The notes: generated by a model not told the origin, from the sequence alone. 64,000 bases of DNA from Pseudomonadota bacterium (GCA_023388075.1 JAEWGX010000002.1:1-64000); one strand, 5' to 3'; counted from the first letter of the stretch, positions 34,515 to 44,134 are shown. Numbers and translations are program-made.

Positions 34515-35399
34515 ATGCCGGGGTCAGCGCTCGCGTTGGTGATCCTGGCGGGCCTGATTCACGCCTGCTGGAACATCGCCGCCAAGAAGATCGGCGGCGA
34601 TGCGCGCTTCGCGCTCTTCAGCTCCGTGCTGCTCATGGTGGTGTGGGCGCCGCTCGGCATCTGGTTCTCCTGGGAGCAGGTGCCGGACTACGGCTGGCCG
34701 GAGCTGGGGGTGATCCTCACCAGCGGCGCGCTGCATGTCGGCTACTACCTGGTGCTGCTGCGTGGCTACCGCAAGGCCGACCTGACCGTGGTCTACCCGC
34801 TGGCGAGAGGTTCCGGCCCGCTCCTGTCGTCGACCATGGCGATCCTCTTCCTCGGCGAGCGGCTCTCCGCGTGGGGCGCGCTGGGCATCGCCGCCGTGGT
34901 GGGCGGTGTCTTCCTGGTCGCGGGCGGGCCCGCGCTCTTCCGGGCGGCGCACGATCCCGCGCGCCACGAGCGGGTACGCGCGGGCATCTTCTTCGGCATC
35001 GCGACCGGCATCTTCATCGCCGCCTACACCTTCGTGGACGGCTGGGGCGTCAAGGTGCTGGGCATGTCGCCCGTCCTCATCGACTATCTCGGCAACCTCG
35101 TGCGGCTGGCCATCCTGTTGCCGCTCGTCTTCATCGGGATGCGGGCCGGGCTGGCCGCCGTCTGGCGCGCGCAGTGGAAGGGCGCGTTGCTGGTAGCCGC
35201 CGTAAGCCCGATCTCGTACGTCCTGGTGCTCTATGCGATGCAGGTGGCGCCGCTGTCCCACGTGGCGCCGGCGCGCGAGGTCTCGATGCTCTTTGCCGCG
35301 CTGATCGGTGGACACCTGCTTTCCGAGGGCGATCGCGTGATGCGCATCCTCGGCGCGGCCTGCATCGCCACCGGCGTGATGGCGCTTGCCGTCGGCTGA
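34515..35399 (+). CDS. EamA/DMT-family transporter
   Basis: A 294-residue membrane protein with about ten helices and two EamA repeats; VYPLARGSGPLLSSTMAIL, ISYVLVLYAMQ and the closing AREVSMLFAALIGGHLL are typical of the group. It follows the OmpA-like gene by 96 bp on the same strand. It is not closely similar in sequence to the EamA protein at 31.4-32.3 kb, so this does not look like a recent duplication. Substrate unknown. Confidence 0.9.
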   Translation: MPGSALALVILAGLIHACWNIAAKKIGGDARFALFSSVLLMVVWAPLGIWFSWEQVPDYGWPELGVILTSGALHVGYYLVLLRGYRKADLTVVYPLARGSGPLLSSTMAILFLGERLSAWGALGIAAVVGGVFLVAGGPALFRAAHDPARHERVRAGIFFGIATGIFIAAYTFVDGWGVKVLGMSPVLIDYLGNLVRLAILLPLVFIGMRAGLAAVWRAQWKGALLVAAVSPISYVLVLYAMQVAPLSHVAPAREVSMLFAALIGGHLLSEGDRVMRILGAACIATGVMALAVG

Positions 35400-35432
35400 C
35401 GGCAGGCGCCACGATCGGTCGGTACCCGCCCT

Positions 35433-36317
35433 CTACCCTCGCAACGTCTCGTTGAAGAGCGCCAGCGTCCGTTCCCAGGACTGCCTGGCTGCCGCCTCGT
35501 CGTATCGCGGCGTGGTGTCGTTGTGGAAGCCATGCTGCGTATCCGGATAGACGAACGCCTCGTAGCGCACGCCGGCCTCCTTCAGCGCCGCCTCGTATGC
35601 CGGCCAGCCGGCGTTGATCCGCTCGTCGTTGCCGGCGTAGTGGATCAGCATCCGTGCCTTGATGTTCGCCACCTGGGCGGCGCCCGGCGCCGGACCGTAG
35701 TAGGGGGCGGCGGCCAGGATCTCGGGAACGCGGGTGGCAAGCAGGTTCGCGATGCCGCCGCCGTAGCAGAATCCGACCACGCCGATCCGGCCGTTGACCG
35801 CCTCGTGCGTCCGCAGCAGCTTCGCCGCGGCCACGAAGTCCTCGCGGGTCTTGGGTTGCTCCAGCTTTGCGAACAGCTCGCGGGCCTTGTCCTCGTCGCC
35901 GGGATATCCGCCCAGCGGAAAGAGCGCGTCCGGGGCGAACGCGACGAAGTTCTCCAGCGCCAGCCTGCGGGCGACGTCCTCGATATGCGGATTGAGCCCC
36001 CGGTTCTCGTGGACGACGAGAACGCCGGGCAGCTTGCCGGTCGCGTTGGCGGGTCGGACCAGGTAGCCGCTTGCCTTGCCGTAGCCGTCGGGCGACTCGA
36101 AGGCGAGGGTCTCCGTCTTCAGCCGGGGATCGTCCTTGGGCACCTTCTGCGCCTGGGCGAATCGCGGACTCAGCGCTTCCAGCAGGGCGGCGGCCGACAT
36201 GCCGCCCACGGCGAACTTGCCGGCGCCCGCGAGGAATCCACGACGGTCGATCATCCCGTGCACGTACTTGTCGAACAGACCGAGCACCTCGGGATGGAAG
36301 TCGCTCGCCTTTGCCAT
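35433..36317 (-). CDS. Dienelactone hydrolase family protein, possibly exported by Tat
   Basis: An alpha/beta hydrolase of the dienelactone hydrolase type, about 294 residues. The catalytic cysteine is in VVGFCYGGG; the acid and histidine fit HYAGNDERINAG and YPDTQHGFHND. Near the N terminus, DRRGFLAGAGKFAVGG followed by a hydrophobic run and AQAQ looks like a twin-arginine signal, preceded by about 20 residues as in YghX-like proteins. ATG at 36317 is chosen over 36362 because it matches the family start. The substrate is unknown; roles in chloroaromatic breakdown are known for relatives. Confidence 0.87.
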   Translation of the reverse strand: MAKASDFHPEVLGLFDKYVHGMIDRRGFLAGAGKFAVGGMSAAALLEALSPRFAQAQKVPKDDPRLKTETLAFESPDGYGKASGYLVRPANATGKLPGVLVVHENRGLNPHIEDVARRLALENFVAFAPDALFPLGGYPGDEDKARELFAKLEQPKTREDFVAAAKLLRTHEAVNGRIGVVGFCYGGGIANLLATRVPEILAAAPYYGPAPGAAQVANIKARMLIHYAGNDERINAGWPAYEAALKEAGVRYEAFVYPDTQHGFHNDTTPRYDEAAARQSWERTLALFNETLRG

Positions 36318-36485
36318 GGGTCGTGGTCCGGTGCTGCCGTCGTGCCGTGCCTTGCGCTCCATCCGTGCCTCCTCCAGTTGAGCCGGAACATCGTCGTCCG
36401 GTCGGCGGATTCTAGGGATAGGGCGGGGTCGCGGAGGGAGCAGCCAAGCCGATCAAAGGGAATTCGCCACGCGCCGGCGGCGGGT

Positions 36486-37493
36486 TCAGTCGACGACGAA
36501 GCCGCTAGCCGCGACCAGCGGACGCCAGGTCTCGATGTCCTCGGCCAGCGTCGCCTTCAGCGCCTCGGGCGAGCCGGGATCGGCCTCGATGCCGATGCTG
36601 GGCAGCCGTCCCGGCATGTCGCCGCGGGCGAGCAGCGCCATGGCGGCTTCGCTCCACCGATCCACGATCGACCCCGGCGTGCCGCGCGGGGAGAACAGTC
36701 CGTACCACTGGGGCGAATCGAAGCCGCGGTAACCGAGCTCGCCGAGCGTGGGGACGTCCGGCGCAAGCGTGCTGCGGCCGGCACCGTCCGCCGCGAGGAT
36801 CCGGATGCGGCCCGCATGCCGATAGGGGAGGGCATCGGCGATCGGAACGATCCCGGCGGCGATCCTGCCGGCGACCACGTCGTTGACGAGCAGCGTGCTG
36901 CGGCCGTACGGCATGAGCACCAGCGACTCCTCGTGCTCGAGCGCGAGCCTGCAGCCGATGAACCAGCGCAGGCCACCGGCGGCAGCGGTGCCCACGGTGG
37001 CCGTCTCCGGCGCGCGACGGGCATCGCGCAGCCAGGCGTCGACGTCGCGCAGCGGCGATGCAGCCGACACGACGATGACCGACCGGCGACTGCCCAGGCG
37101 TGCGACCGCGACGAAGTCCACCCACGGATCGAAGCCGATGGAGCGGTGAAAGAGCGGCGCCAGCACCATGCCGCAGGTATCGGCCAGCAGCAGGGTGCGG
37201 CCGTCGGGCGGCTGGTTCCGGACGTAGTCCGCCGCCATCCGGCCGCGCCCGCCGCTGCGGTTGAGGACGTTCACGGTCTCGTCCCAGAGCCGTCCGACCT
37301 CGATCGCGAGCACCCGGGTGAGCACGTCGCCGGGGCCGGCGGTGTCGAATCCGGCAACGAGCCGCAGCGGCCCGTCGTCCGGCGGTTCCGCACCCGCCCG
37401 GCCTGCGAGCGCGAGCAGCGGAGCCGCGAGGAGACCCTTCGCGAGAAACCGGCGGCGTCTGGACCGGTGGTGTCCGTGTCGAACCTGAATCAT
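36486..37493 (-). CDS. TctC/Bug-family solute-binding receptor, Tat-type signal
   Basis: A 335-residue periplasmic receptor of the tripartite tricarboxylate transporter (Bug) family. The N terminus has a twin-arginine run (SRRRRFLAKG) and a hydrophobic stretch ending AGRAGAE. LRLVAGFDTAGPGDVLTR replaces the usual IVPYPPGG loop, VLNRSGGRGRMAADYV corresponds to VENRPGAGG, and the end has LGELGYRGFDSPQWYGLFSPRGTP. No tctA or tctB lies nearby. It diverges from a LysR gene 50 bp away that probably controls it. The divergent loops suggest an unusual ligand. Confidence 0.83.
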   Translation of the reverse strand: MIQVRHGHHRSRRRRFLAKGLLAAPLLALAGRAGAEPPDDGPLRLVAGFDTAGPGDVLTRVLAIEVGRLWDETVNVLNRSGGRGRMAADYVRNQPPDGRTLLLADTCGMVLAPLFHRSIGFDPWVDFVAVARLGSRRSVIVVSAASPLRDVDAWLRDARRAPETATVGTAAAGGLRWFIGCRLALEHEESLVLMPYGRSTLLVNDVVAGRIAAGIVPIADALPYRHAGRIRILAADGAGRSTLAPDVPTLGELGYRGFDSPQWYGLFSPRGTPGSIVDRWSEAAMALLARGDMPGRLPSIGIEADPGSPEALKATLAEDIETWRPLVAASGFVVD

Positions 37494-37543
37494 TCCTGTC
37501 CGCGGGGCGTGGAGCAGTCGATACTATCCCAGTCGCCGGTTGC

Positions 37544-38560
37544 ATGGCCCGGACCGCCCGTCACGCAGATCTCCCCCGAATCCGGAGTGTGAACCTGACC
37601 GAGAAAGTCACCCATCTGAAGCTCGACCTGACGTCGGACCTGCTGAAGTGGCATGCCTTCCTGGCGATCGCCGAGCATGGCAGCCTGACGCGCGCGGCGC
37701 TCTTCCTGGACACCAACCAGTCGCTGCTTAGTCGCCACCTGAATGCCCTCGAGCGGGACTGTGGCGCGCGTCTCTTCAACCGGACCGGCCGCGGCGTCGA
37801 GCTCTCGGAGGCAGGGCAGCGGTTGCTGCCGCACGTGGGCAACCTGCTCGCCGCCGCGGGCCGCCTCGAGGAGGAGATCCGCGGCGAGGCGCAGGAGCCG
37901 GTCGGCCGCGTCATCCTGGGATCGCTGCCCTCGATCACCAACGCTCTCGCGGGCCGGTTGTACGGGCAGATCCGTGCGCACCACCCCGGGATCCGCCTGA
38001 AGATCCTGGAGGGTTCGAGTGGTCAGGTGGAGGAGTGGCTGGCAGACGGACGGGTCGATGTCGCCGTTCTCTATCGGTACGGGCGACGGCTGCCGGACCA
38101 CGAGCAGGCACTGTGCGTCGTCGAAAGCTACCTCATCGGCGTCAAGGGCGACCGGCTGACGAGCGGAACAGAGGTGGCCTTCGAGGCGCTGGACAAGCTG
38201 CCCTTCATCCTGCCGAGCGCACCGAACGGCCTGCGCACCGCGCTCGACTCGCTGGCGCGCCGTCACCGCATCACGCTCGAGCCGGTCATCGAAGCGGATT
38301 CGCTGCCGCTCATGCGCAGCATCGTCGCCGAGGAGCAGCTCTACACCGTGCTGCCGCTGCATGCCGTCTGGAGCGACGTCCAGGAAGGTCGCCTGCAGGC
38401 CGCGCGGATCGTGTCTCCCGCCATCGAGCGCATCGTCGCGATGGTCCACGCCCGGGCGAAGGGCCCGTCGCGCGCCGTCTCCGCGGTGACGCGCCTGCTG
38501 GTCAGGGCCATCGACCAGCAGGCCGATCGCGGCCTGTGGCGCTCGGGCGGCCCCGGCTGA
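37544..38560 (+). CDS. LysR-family transcriptional regulator
   Basis: A 338-residue regulator with an N-terminal winged helix-turn-helix (LKWHAFLAIAEHGSLTRAA, then TNQSLLSRHLNALERDCG and LFNRTGRGVELSEAG) and a LysR substrate-binding domain. ATG at 37544 lacks a good ribosome binding site; a GTG at 37589 is an alternative. It diverges from the TctC gene and lies upstream of the CMD-amidohydrolase pair, so it may control both. Confidence 0.92.
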   Translation: MARTARHADLPRIRSVNLTEKVTHLKLDLTSDLLKWHAFLAIAEHGSLTRAALFLDTNQSLLSRHLNALERDCGARLFNRTGRGVELSEAGQRLLPHVGNLLAAAGRLEEEIRGEAQEPVGRVILGSLPSITNALAGRLYGQIRAHHPGIRLKILEGSSGQVEEWLADGRVDVAVLYRYGRRLPDHEQALCVVESYLIGVKGDRLTSGTEVAFEALDKLPFILPSAPNGLRTALDSLARRHRITLEPVIEADSLPLMRSIVAEEQLYTVLPLHAVWSDVQEGRLQAARIVSPAIERIVAMVHARAKGPSRAVSAVTRLLVRAIDQQADRGLWRSGGPG

Positions 38561-38703
38561 TCACCTTCGCCTGGATGCAAAGCTGCCATGTCCGCCCGGT
38601 ACTGGCCGGGGCGCCTGCTCCTCCGTAAGCTTCCGACTTCGGGCGAAGTCGGTGCACACAGCGAATGCCGAAGCGCCTCACCTACATCGGAGCTGCCTCG
38701 CCA

Positions 38704-39276
38704 ATGCCTCGCCTCAGCCTGCCCCACCCGGATTCGATGTCGCCCGAGCAGAGGGCCGTGCACGACAGGATCGTGTCGGGGCCGCGCGGCGAGATCAAGG
38801 GGCCGCTGCGCGCGGCGCTCCACAACCCCGAGCTCGCGGATCGATGGCAAGCGCTCGGTGCGCTGCTGCGCTACCGTACCTCGTTGTCGCCGCGCCAGTC
38901 GGAGCTCGCGATTCTCGTGACCGCGCGCCATTGCCGCTCGCCGTTCGAGTGGTTCGCCCACCGCAGCGAGGCGGAGCGCGCGGGCTGGGGCGCCGAGGCG
39001 CTCGATGCGCTGCTTGCCGGACGGCGTCCCGACGGCCTGGACGAAACCGAGGCCGCGATCCACCAGTACGCGTCGGAGCTCAACCGGTCCCACTCGGTCT
39101 CGGGGTCGACGCATGCCGCCTGCGTGCGGCTGCTCGGCGAGCGCGCCACGGTCGAGCTGACCGCGCTGGTCGGCTACTACACCATGGTGGCCATGACGCT
39201 GAACGCACACGAGATTCCGCTGCCGCCCGGCGTGGAGCCGGCATTCCCGCTTCCGCAGGAGGAGGAGCTGCGATGA
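38704..39276 (+). CDS. Carboxymuconolactone decarboxylase family protein
   Basis: A 190-residue alpha-helical protein of the CMD/AhpD-like superfamily (QSELAILVTARHCRSPFEW, then ALVGYYTMVAMTLNAHEIPLP). AhpD-type CxxC is absent, which fits a CMD-like rather than a peroxidase role. It overlaps the amidohydrolase start in ATGA, so the two should act on related substrates, perhaps a lactone and its precursor. ATG at 38704 is used; 38665 is also in frame. Confidence 0.85.
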   Translation: MPRLSLPHPDSMSPEQRAVHDRIVSGPRGEIKGPLRAALHNPELADRWQALGALLRYRTSLSPRQSELAILVTARHCRSPFEWFAHRSEAERAGWGAEALDALLAGRRPDGLDETEAAIHQYASELNRSHSVSGSTHAACVRLLGERATVELTALVGYYTMVAMTLNAHEIPLPPGVEPAFPLPQEEELR

Positions 39277-40151
39277 CGCATCCATCCTCTCGAACCTCGA
39301 GCGCTTCGGATCCGATCCCGGCGGCGACCCGGGCTCCATCCGGTGGCTGGGATTGCCACGCGCACCTCTTCGGCCCCTACGCAGACTATCCGCTTGCCCC
39401 CGATCGCAGCTACACGCCGCCCGAGGCCCTGGCTTCCCGGTATGTCGAGCTGCTGGAGCGGCTCGGTCTCGAGCACGGCGTGCTGGTGCATCCGAGCGCC
39501 TACGGCTCGGACTACCGGCTGGTGCTGGACGCGATGGCATCGTACCCGCAGTGGCGCGCCGTGCTGGTCGCGACGGCCGGATCGGTGCCGGCACTCGCCG
39601 GCCTGCGTGACCGGGGCGTGCGCGCGCTGCGCTTCAGCCACCGCAGCGGCGCTTCGGCCAACTTCGCCGGCAGCGCCTCGCTGCAGGACCTGCAGGCGCT
39701 GGCGCCGGCGCTCGCCGACGCCGGAATGCATGCCGAGCTGTGGACCGATTGCCAGGTCCTGCCCTCGATCGCCGACACGCTGCGCGCACTGCCGGTGCCG
39801 GTGGTCATCGATCACATGGGAATGTTCGACCCGGCTGCGGGGCCCGATCAGCCCGGCTTCGTCACGCTGCGCGAATTGCTCGCGGAAGGCGGGACCTGGG
39901 TCAAGCTGTGCGCCTACCGAAACCTGCTGCCAATCGCCGATCGCACCGCCTGGTCCATCGGCAAGGCGTTCCAGGACGCGCTGGTGGCGGCGAACCCGGA
40001 ACGGGTGATCTGGGGCAGCGACTGGCCGCATCTCAACGTGCCGGGAGCAACGGACACGGCGGAGCTGCTCCGGTTGTTCGAGACGTGGGCCGGCGACGCG
40101 CGCACCATCGAGCGCGTCCTGGTCGGCAACCCGGAAGCGCTCTACCGGTAG
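39273..40151 (+). CDS. Amidohydrolase family protein (2-pyrone-4,6-dicarboxylate lactonase-like)
   Basis: A 292-residue TIM-barrel hydrolase of the Amidohydrolase_2 family. It opens with WDCHAHLFGP, has VVIDHMGMFD and VKLCAYRNL in the middle and WGSDWPHLN carrying the last catalytic aspartate. The length and motifs resemble LigI, which opens 2-pyrone-4,6-dicarboxylate in protocatechuate 4,5-cleavage, and sugar lactonases of the same family. No other lig genes are in the window. It is coupled to the CMD gene and its end overlaps the convergent enolase-superfamily gene by 10 bp. Confidence 0.83.
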   Translation: MTHPSSRTSSASDPIPAATRAPSGGWDCHAHLFGPYADYPLAPDRSYTPPEALASRYVELLERLGLEHGVLVHPSAYGSDYRLVLDAMASYPQWRAVLVATAGSVPALAGLRDRGVRALRFSHRSGASANFAGSASLQDLQALAPALADAGMHAELWTDCQVLPSIADTLRALPVPVVIDHMGMFDPAAGPDQPGFVTLRELLAEGGTWVKLCAYRNLLPIADRTAWSIGKAFQDALVAANPERVIWGSDWPHLNVPGATDTAELLRLFETWAGDARTIERVLVGNPEALYR

Positions 40152-41206
40152 CCGATGCCGCAACCGGCCCCGGCCGGCAGCAGGAGGCAGCCGTCCTCGA
40201 CAGGCAACGGGGTGAACGGGTCGTCGCGAAGGTGCAGGTGCTCGGAGAGCTCGCAGGCGTAGGGCAGATGCCGGATCACGCAAGCGGCCTGCAGGCTGGT
40301 TGCCTGGAGCAGGGCCGGCCCGAAGGCCGCTCCCATGCGGCAACCGACCTCGCCGGCCTCGCAGATGCGCATCGCCTGCAGGAAGCGCCGGATCCCGCCA
40401 AGGTTGGTGATCTTGAGGTTGATGACGTCGACCGCTCGCTCCGACACCAGGCGAAAGACGTCGCGCACGGTCTGCGCGCTCTCGTCCGCTTCGATCGCCA
40501 CCGGCAGCGTTCGCGTGAGCAGCGCAAGCCCGGCGAAGTCGGCGGCGGGCACCGGCTGCTCGATCAGGCTGACGTCATGCGGTTCCATGCGGGCGAATAT
40601 GCGTATCAATCGCTTGGCGTCGTAGGACTGGTTGGGGTCCAGCGTCAGGGCCACCTGCGCCCCGACGGCGCTGCGAACCTCGGCGATGCGCCTCACGTCG
40701 GTATCGATGTCGCCGGCGAGCTTGAGCTTGAGCTGGCGGTAGCCCTCGGCCGCAAGTTGTCCGGCGAGCGTCGCCATCTCCCGGGGAGCCTTGATCGGCA
40801 GGATGCGAGAGAGCGGAACGCGGTCGCGCAGCTTGCCGCCCATCAGCACGTGCATCGGCACGCCGAGCCGGCGCGCCAGCAGGTCGTGCAGGGCCATGTC
40901 GATCGCCGCCTTGACCGTCGGCTGGTAGGCGAGGACGGTGTCGATCTCCTCCATGATCGCGGCGTGATCGGCAGGCGAGCGGCCGACCAGGCGCGGGGCC
41001 AGGAGCTCGAGGCCTGCGCGCGCGCCGGCGCCGTGGGTGGAGATCGCCGGGATCGCGTGGCAGTAACCCAGCCCCTGGTGTCCTTCCTCGTCCTCGAGCC
41101 GCAGCACCCAGCCCTCGAGCGAAGGAACCTGCGACCGGGCGAACTTCCATTCGGGATCGGACAGCGCCTGGGTGCAGGCGGCGAGCGTTGCGGAGGCGAT
41201 GCGCAT
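40142..41206 (-). CDS. Enolase-superfamily enzyme (mandelate racemase/muconate-lactonizing type)
   Basis: A 354-residue enzyme. The barrel shows the KxK pair in LKLKLAGD, metal ligands in LDPNQS, LIEQPVP and EADES, and the second lysine in NLKITNLGG, which together indicate a muconate-cycloisomerase-like active site. The capping loop is TLAACTQALSDPEWKFARS. It is the last gene of a minus-strand run CoA-transferase, GST, TctC, enolase. A lactonising or racemising step on a carboxylate delivered by the adjacent receptor is inferred. Confidence 0.87.
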   Translation of the reverse strand: MRIASATLAACTQALSDPEWKFARSQVPSLEGWVLRLEDEEGHQGLGYCHAIPAISTHGAGARAGLELLAPRLVGRSPADHAAIMEEIDTVLAYQPTVKAAIDMALHDLLARRLGVPMHVLMGGKLRDRVPLSRILPIKAPREMATLAGQLAAEGYRQLKLKLAGDIDTDVRRIAEVRSAVGAQVALTLDPNQSYDAKRLIRIFARMEPHDVSLIEQPVPAADFAGLALLTRTLPVAIEADESAQTVRDVFRLVSERAVDVINLKITNLGGIRRFLQAMRICEAGEVGCRMGAAFGPALLQATSLQAACVIRHLPYACELSEHLHLRDDPFTPLPVEDGCLLLPAGAGCGIGYR

Positions 41207-41218
41207 GCGTGCAGTGGA

Positions 41219-42211
41219 TCAGTTGAGGTTGATCTTCGCCTTGGCGATGATGTCGCGCCACTTGTCCGACTCGGCCCGCATCAGGAGTCGGTACTCGTCA
41301 GGCGTGGAGGTGGCCGGAATCGCGCCCTGCTTCAGCAGGCTCTCCTTCAGCTCGGGCGCGTCGACCGCCGCGACCACCGTGTCGCGGATCCGGCCAAGCA
41401 CGGCGGCCGGAATGCCCTTCGGCCCCACGATGCCATAGGTGGTCTCCATGGCCACGCCGGGCAACCCCTTCTCGGCCATGGTCGGGACGTCCGGCAACTG
41501 CGGCGCACGTGTCGAGCCGGCGGTGGCGAGCACCTTGAGCCTGCCGCTCGCCACGTGGGGCAGGACGGGGAGCAGGTCCACCATGGTGGCCTGCACTTCA
41601 CCTCCGATGAGGGCGGTCACCGCGGGCGCCGCCCCCTTGTAGGGTACGTGCATCAGGTCGATGCCGGCCTGGTCCTTGAGAAGCTCCATGGCGATATGCG
41701 GCGTCGTGCCGGGCCCCGCCGTGCTGTAGTTGAGCTTGCCCGGGTCGGCCTTGGCCATCTTCACCAGTGCCTCCACCGAGTCGACGCCCGATGCGGCGTT
41801 GACCACCAGCACGCTGGGGATCCGGGCCACGAGTGTCAGGTACTCGATGTCACCCGCGGAATAGGACGTCTTCGTGAGGTTGGGCATGCCGGCGAGAGGC
41901 CCGGGGGCGACCAGCGCGATCGTATGGCCGTCGGCCGCGGCGTTCAGCGTCGCGTTGACCCCGATCGTGCCGCCTGCCCCCGCGCGGTTCTCGACGACCA
42001 CCGGTTCGCCGAGCGCCTGCCCCATGCGCTCGGCCAGCATGCGGGCGAGCGCGTCGGTCGGACCGCCGGCGGAGTACGGGACGATCAGCTTGATCGGGCG
42101 CTTGGGCCAGTCCTGTGCCAGCGCGCCGAGCGGGGCGAGCAATCCGCCGCCCGCGCCCATCGCGGCGATGAAGGCGGTGACGAGGCGACGATTCCTGCGG
42201 TTCGGGTCCAT
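41219..42211 (-). CDS. TctC/Bug-family solute-binding receptor
   Basis: A 330-residue periplasmic receptor with signal peptide ending at GALAQ, the ligand loop IKLIVPYSAGGPTDALAR, VVVENRAGAGGTIG and YSTAGPGTTPH. ATG at 42211 has GGAG at six bases; ATG at 42223 is in frame. It lies 12 bp upstream of the enolase-superfamily gene, so it probably binds that pathway's substrate. No TctAB membrane partner is encoded nearby. Confidence 0.92.
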   Translation of the reverse strand: MDPNRRNRRLVTAFIAAMGAGGGLLAPLGALAQDWPKRPIKLIVPYSAGGPTDALARMLAERMGQALGEPVVVENRAGAGGTIGVNATLNAAADGHTIALVAPGPLAGMPNLTKTSYSAGDIEYLTLVARIPSVLVVNAASGVDSVEALVKMAKADPGKLNYSTAGPGTTPHIAMELLKDQAGIDLMHVPYKGAAPAVTALIGGEVQATMVDLLPVLPHVASGRLKVLATAGSTRAPQLPDVPTMAEKGLPGVAMETTYGIVGPKGIPAAVLGRIRDTVVAAVDAPELKESLLKQGAIPATSTPDEYRLLMRAESDKWRDIIAKAKINLN

Positions 42212-42249
42212 GCTTGTCTCCATGTTGGTGCTTCGTGTACTGCGCGGCG

Positions 42250-42855
42250 CTATCCTTCCGCCGGCGCGGTGGCGGTGACCGACGGCCGCTGCTGCATCCT
42301 GCCGAACCAGGCCGAGAGCCTCGGTGCCTGGCTTCGCCAGCCAAACGCATCGAACCGGTAGTCCAGGTAGCCGAGCCCGCAGACCAGCGAGACGTGGCCG
42401 ATGGCGAACGCCGTTTCGTCCAGCTCCGCGGCCTCGTCCTCGAGCCATTGCAGCACTGCGCGTGTCTTTCGGTCGAACGCGTCGACGAGCTGCTGCAGCG
42501 GGGCCTCGCGTTCTCGCTCGTTGCGCCACAGGATCAGCATGTCCAGCAGGCCGTCGCCCAGCGCGTGCCAGCGCAGGGCTTGCCAGCGCCCGGGCCCGTA
42601 GCCGGGGAACAGCGGACCGTTGACGAGTTCGTTCAGGTACTCGCAGATGACCCCGGAATCGAAGAGCGCATGGCCGTCCGCCAGCACCAGCGTGGGGATC
42701 TTCGACAGCGGGTTGTCCGCCATGATCGCGGGATTCGGCTGCTTCATGGCAGCCACCGAGCGGACCAGCTCGATCCTCTCCAGCAGGTCCAGCTCATGGG
42801 CCACGATCATCACCTTGCGCACGAACGGTGACTTCGGTGACCAGTGCAGCTTCAT
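42250..42855 (-). CDS. Glutathione S-transferase family protein
   Basis: A 201-residue thioredoxin-fold plus helical-domain protein. The N terminus MKLHWSPKSPFVRKVMI and NPLSKIPTLVL followed by LFDSGVICEYL are the glutathione-binding features. It is encoded between a CoA-transferase and a TctC receptor, so it may serve the same catabolic pathway, for example ring opening or isomerisation, rather than general detoxification. Confidence 0.92.
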   Translation of the reverse strand: MKLHWSPKSPFVRKVMIVAHELDLLERIELVRSVAAMKQPNPAIMADNPLSKIPTLVLADGHALFDSGVICEYLNELVNGPLFPGYGPGRWQALRWHALGDGLLDMLILWRNEREREAPLQQLVDAFDRKTRAVLQWLEDEAAELDETAFAIGHVSLVCGLGYLDYRFDAFGWRSQAPRLSAWFGRMQQRPSVTATAPAEG

Positions 42856-42880
42856 CCGGTGTTCCTCCTCTGCTCCGGGC

Positions 42881-44134
42881 TCAAACGATCCCGGCACTGC
42901 GCAAGGCTGCGATCCGGTCGTCGGAGTAGCCGAGCGACTTGAGCACCGCATCGGTGTGCTGCCCGAGCAGCGGTGGCGGCCGGTCGTAGCCGAGCTGGGC
43001 GCTGGCGAATCGCAACGGAGAGGCCACCTGGGGAACGTCCACGCCGCAGGGATGGGGGATGTGGCGAAGCATCTGCCGGCTTCGGACCTGCGGCTCCGCA
43101 AACACCTCGGGTATGGAGTTGATCGGTCCACAGGGTACGCCGGCCGAATCCAGCGCGGCGATCACCTCCTCGCGGCTGCGCTGTCCCAACTCGTCGCGCA
43201 ACAGCGCGGTCAGCGCCTCGACGTTGCGTGCCCGCCGGGCGTTGACGACGAAGCGTTCGTCGGTCGCCCACTCCGGGTGGCCGAGCGCCTGGCACAGCCG
43301 TACGAACTGGCTGTCGTTGCCGCAAGCGAGGATGATCATGCCGTCGCGGCAGGCGAAGACGTCCTGAGGCTGGATGTTCGGATGGGCGTTGCCACCGCGG
43401 CGCGGCGGCTTGCCGGAGATGAGGTAGTTCATCGCCTGGTTGGCCAGCGTGGCCACCTGCACGTCCATCATCGCGATGTCGATCGCATCGCCTATGCCGG
43501 TCTCGTTGCGTCGTGCCAGCGCGGCCAGCACCGCCACCGCGGTGTACATGCCGGTCATCAGGTCGACGATGGGAACGCCCACCTTCTGCGGCCCGCCGCC
43601 GGGCTTGTCGTCGCGTTCCCCGGTCACGCTCATCAGCCCGCCCATCGCCTGGATGAGGAAGTCGTAGGCCGGCTGTTCACGCCGCGGCCCGGTCTGCCCG
43701 AAACCGGTGACCGAGCAGTAGATCAGCCGCGGATTGATCCGGCGCAGGCTGGCCTCGTCCAACCCGTAGCGCTCCAGCGTGCCGACCTTGTAGTTCTCCA
43801 GGACGATGTCGGCCCATCGCGCCAGCTCTTCCACGATGGCGCGGCCTTCCGGCCGGTCGATGCGCAGAGTGATCGACTTCTTGCCCCGATTGACGGCCAG
43901 GTGGTAGCCGGCCTCGCGGGTGTCCCTGCCGTCCGCGTCAGCGAGAAAGGGCGGGCCCCAGCCGCGCGTGTCGTCACCCTGTCCGGGACGCTCCACCTTC
44001 ACGACGTCGGCCCCGAGATCCGCCAGGATCTGGCTGGCCCAGGGCGCGGCCAGGATGCGGCTCAGGTCCAGCACCTTGACATGCGCGAGAGGCCCGCTCC
44101 GCGGGCCGTCTTCCGCATTCTTCGTATCGCTCAT
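42881..44134 (-). CDS. CaiB/BaiF family CoA-transferase
   Basis: A 417-residue type III CoA-transferase that moves CoA between carboxylic acids. It shows VKVLDLSRILAAPWASQILADLG, VKVERPGQGDDTRGWGPPF, VNRGKKSITL and the catalytic aspartate in VPIVDLMTGMYTA. ATG at 44134 is the family-typical start (MSDTKN). It heads the minus-strand run with GST, TctC and the enolase enzyme, divergent from another TctC gene. Confidence 0.93.
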   Translation of the reverse strand: MSDTKNAEDGPRSGPLAHVKVLDLSRILAAPWASQILADLGADVVKVERPGQGDDTRGWGPPFLADADGRDTREAGYHLAVNRGKKSITLRIDRPEGRAIVEELARWADIVLENYKVGTLERYGLDEASLRRINPRLIYCSVTGFGQTGPRREQPAYDFLIQAMGGLMSVTGERDDKPGGGPQKVGVPIVDLMTGMYTAVAVLAALARRNETGIGDAIDIAMMDVQVATLANQAMNYLISGKPPRRGGNAHPNIQPQDVFACRDGMIILACGNDSQFVRLCQALGHPEWATDERFVVNARRARNVEALTALLRDELGQRSREEVIAALDSAGVPCGPINSIPEVFAEPQVRSRQMLRHIPHPCGVDVPQVASPLRFASAQLGYDRPPPLLGQHTDAVLKSLGYSDDRIAALRSAGIV

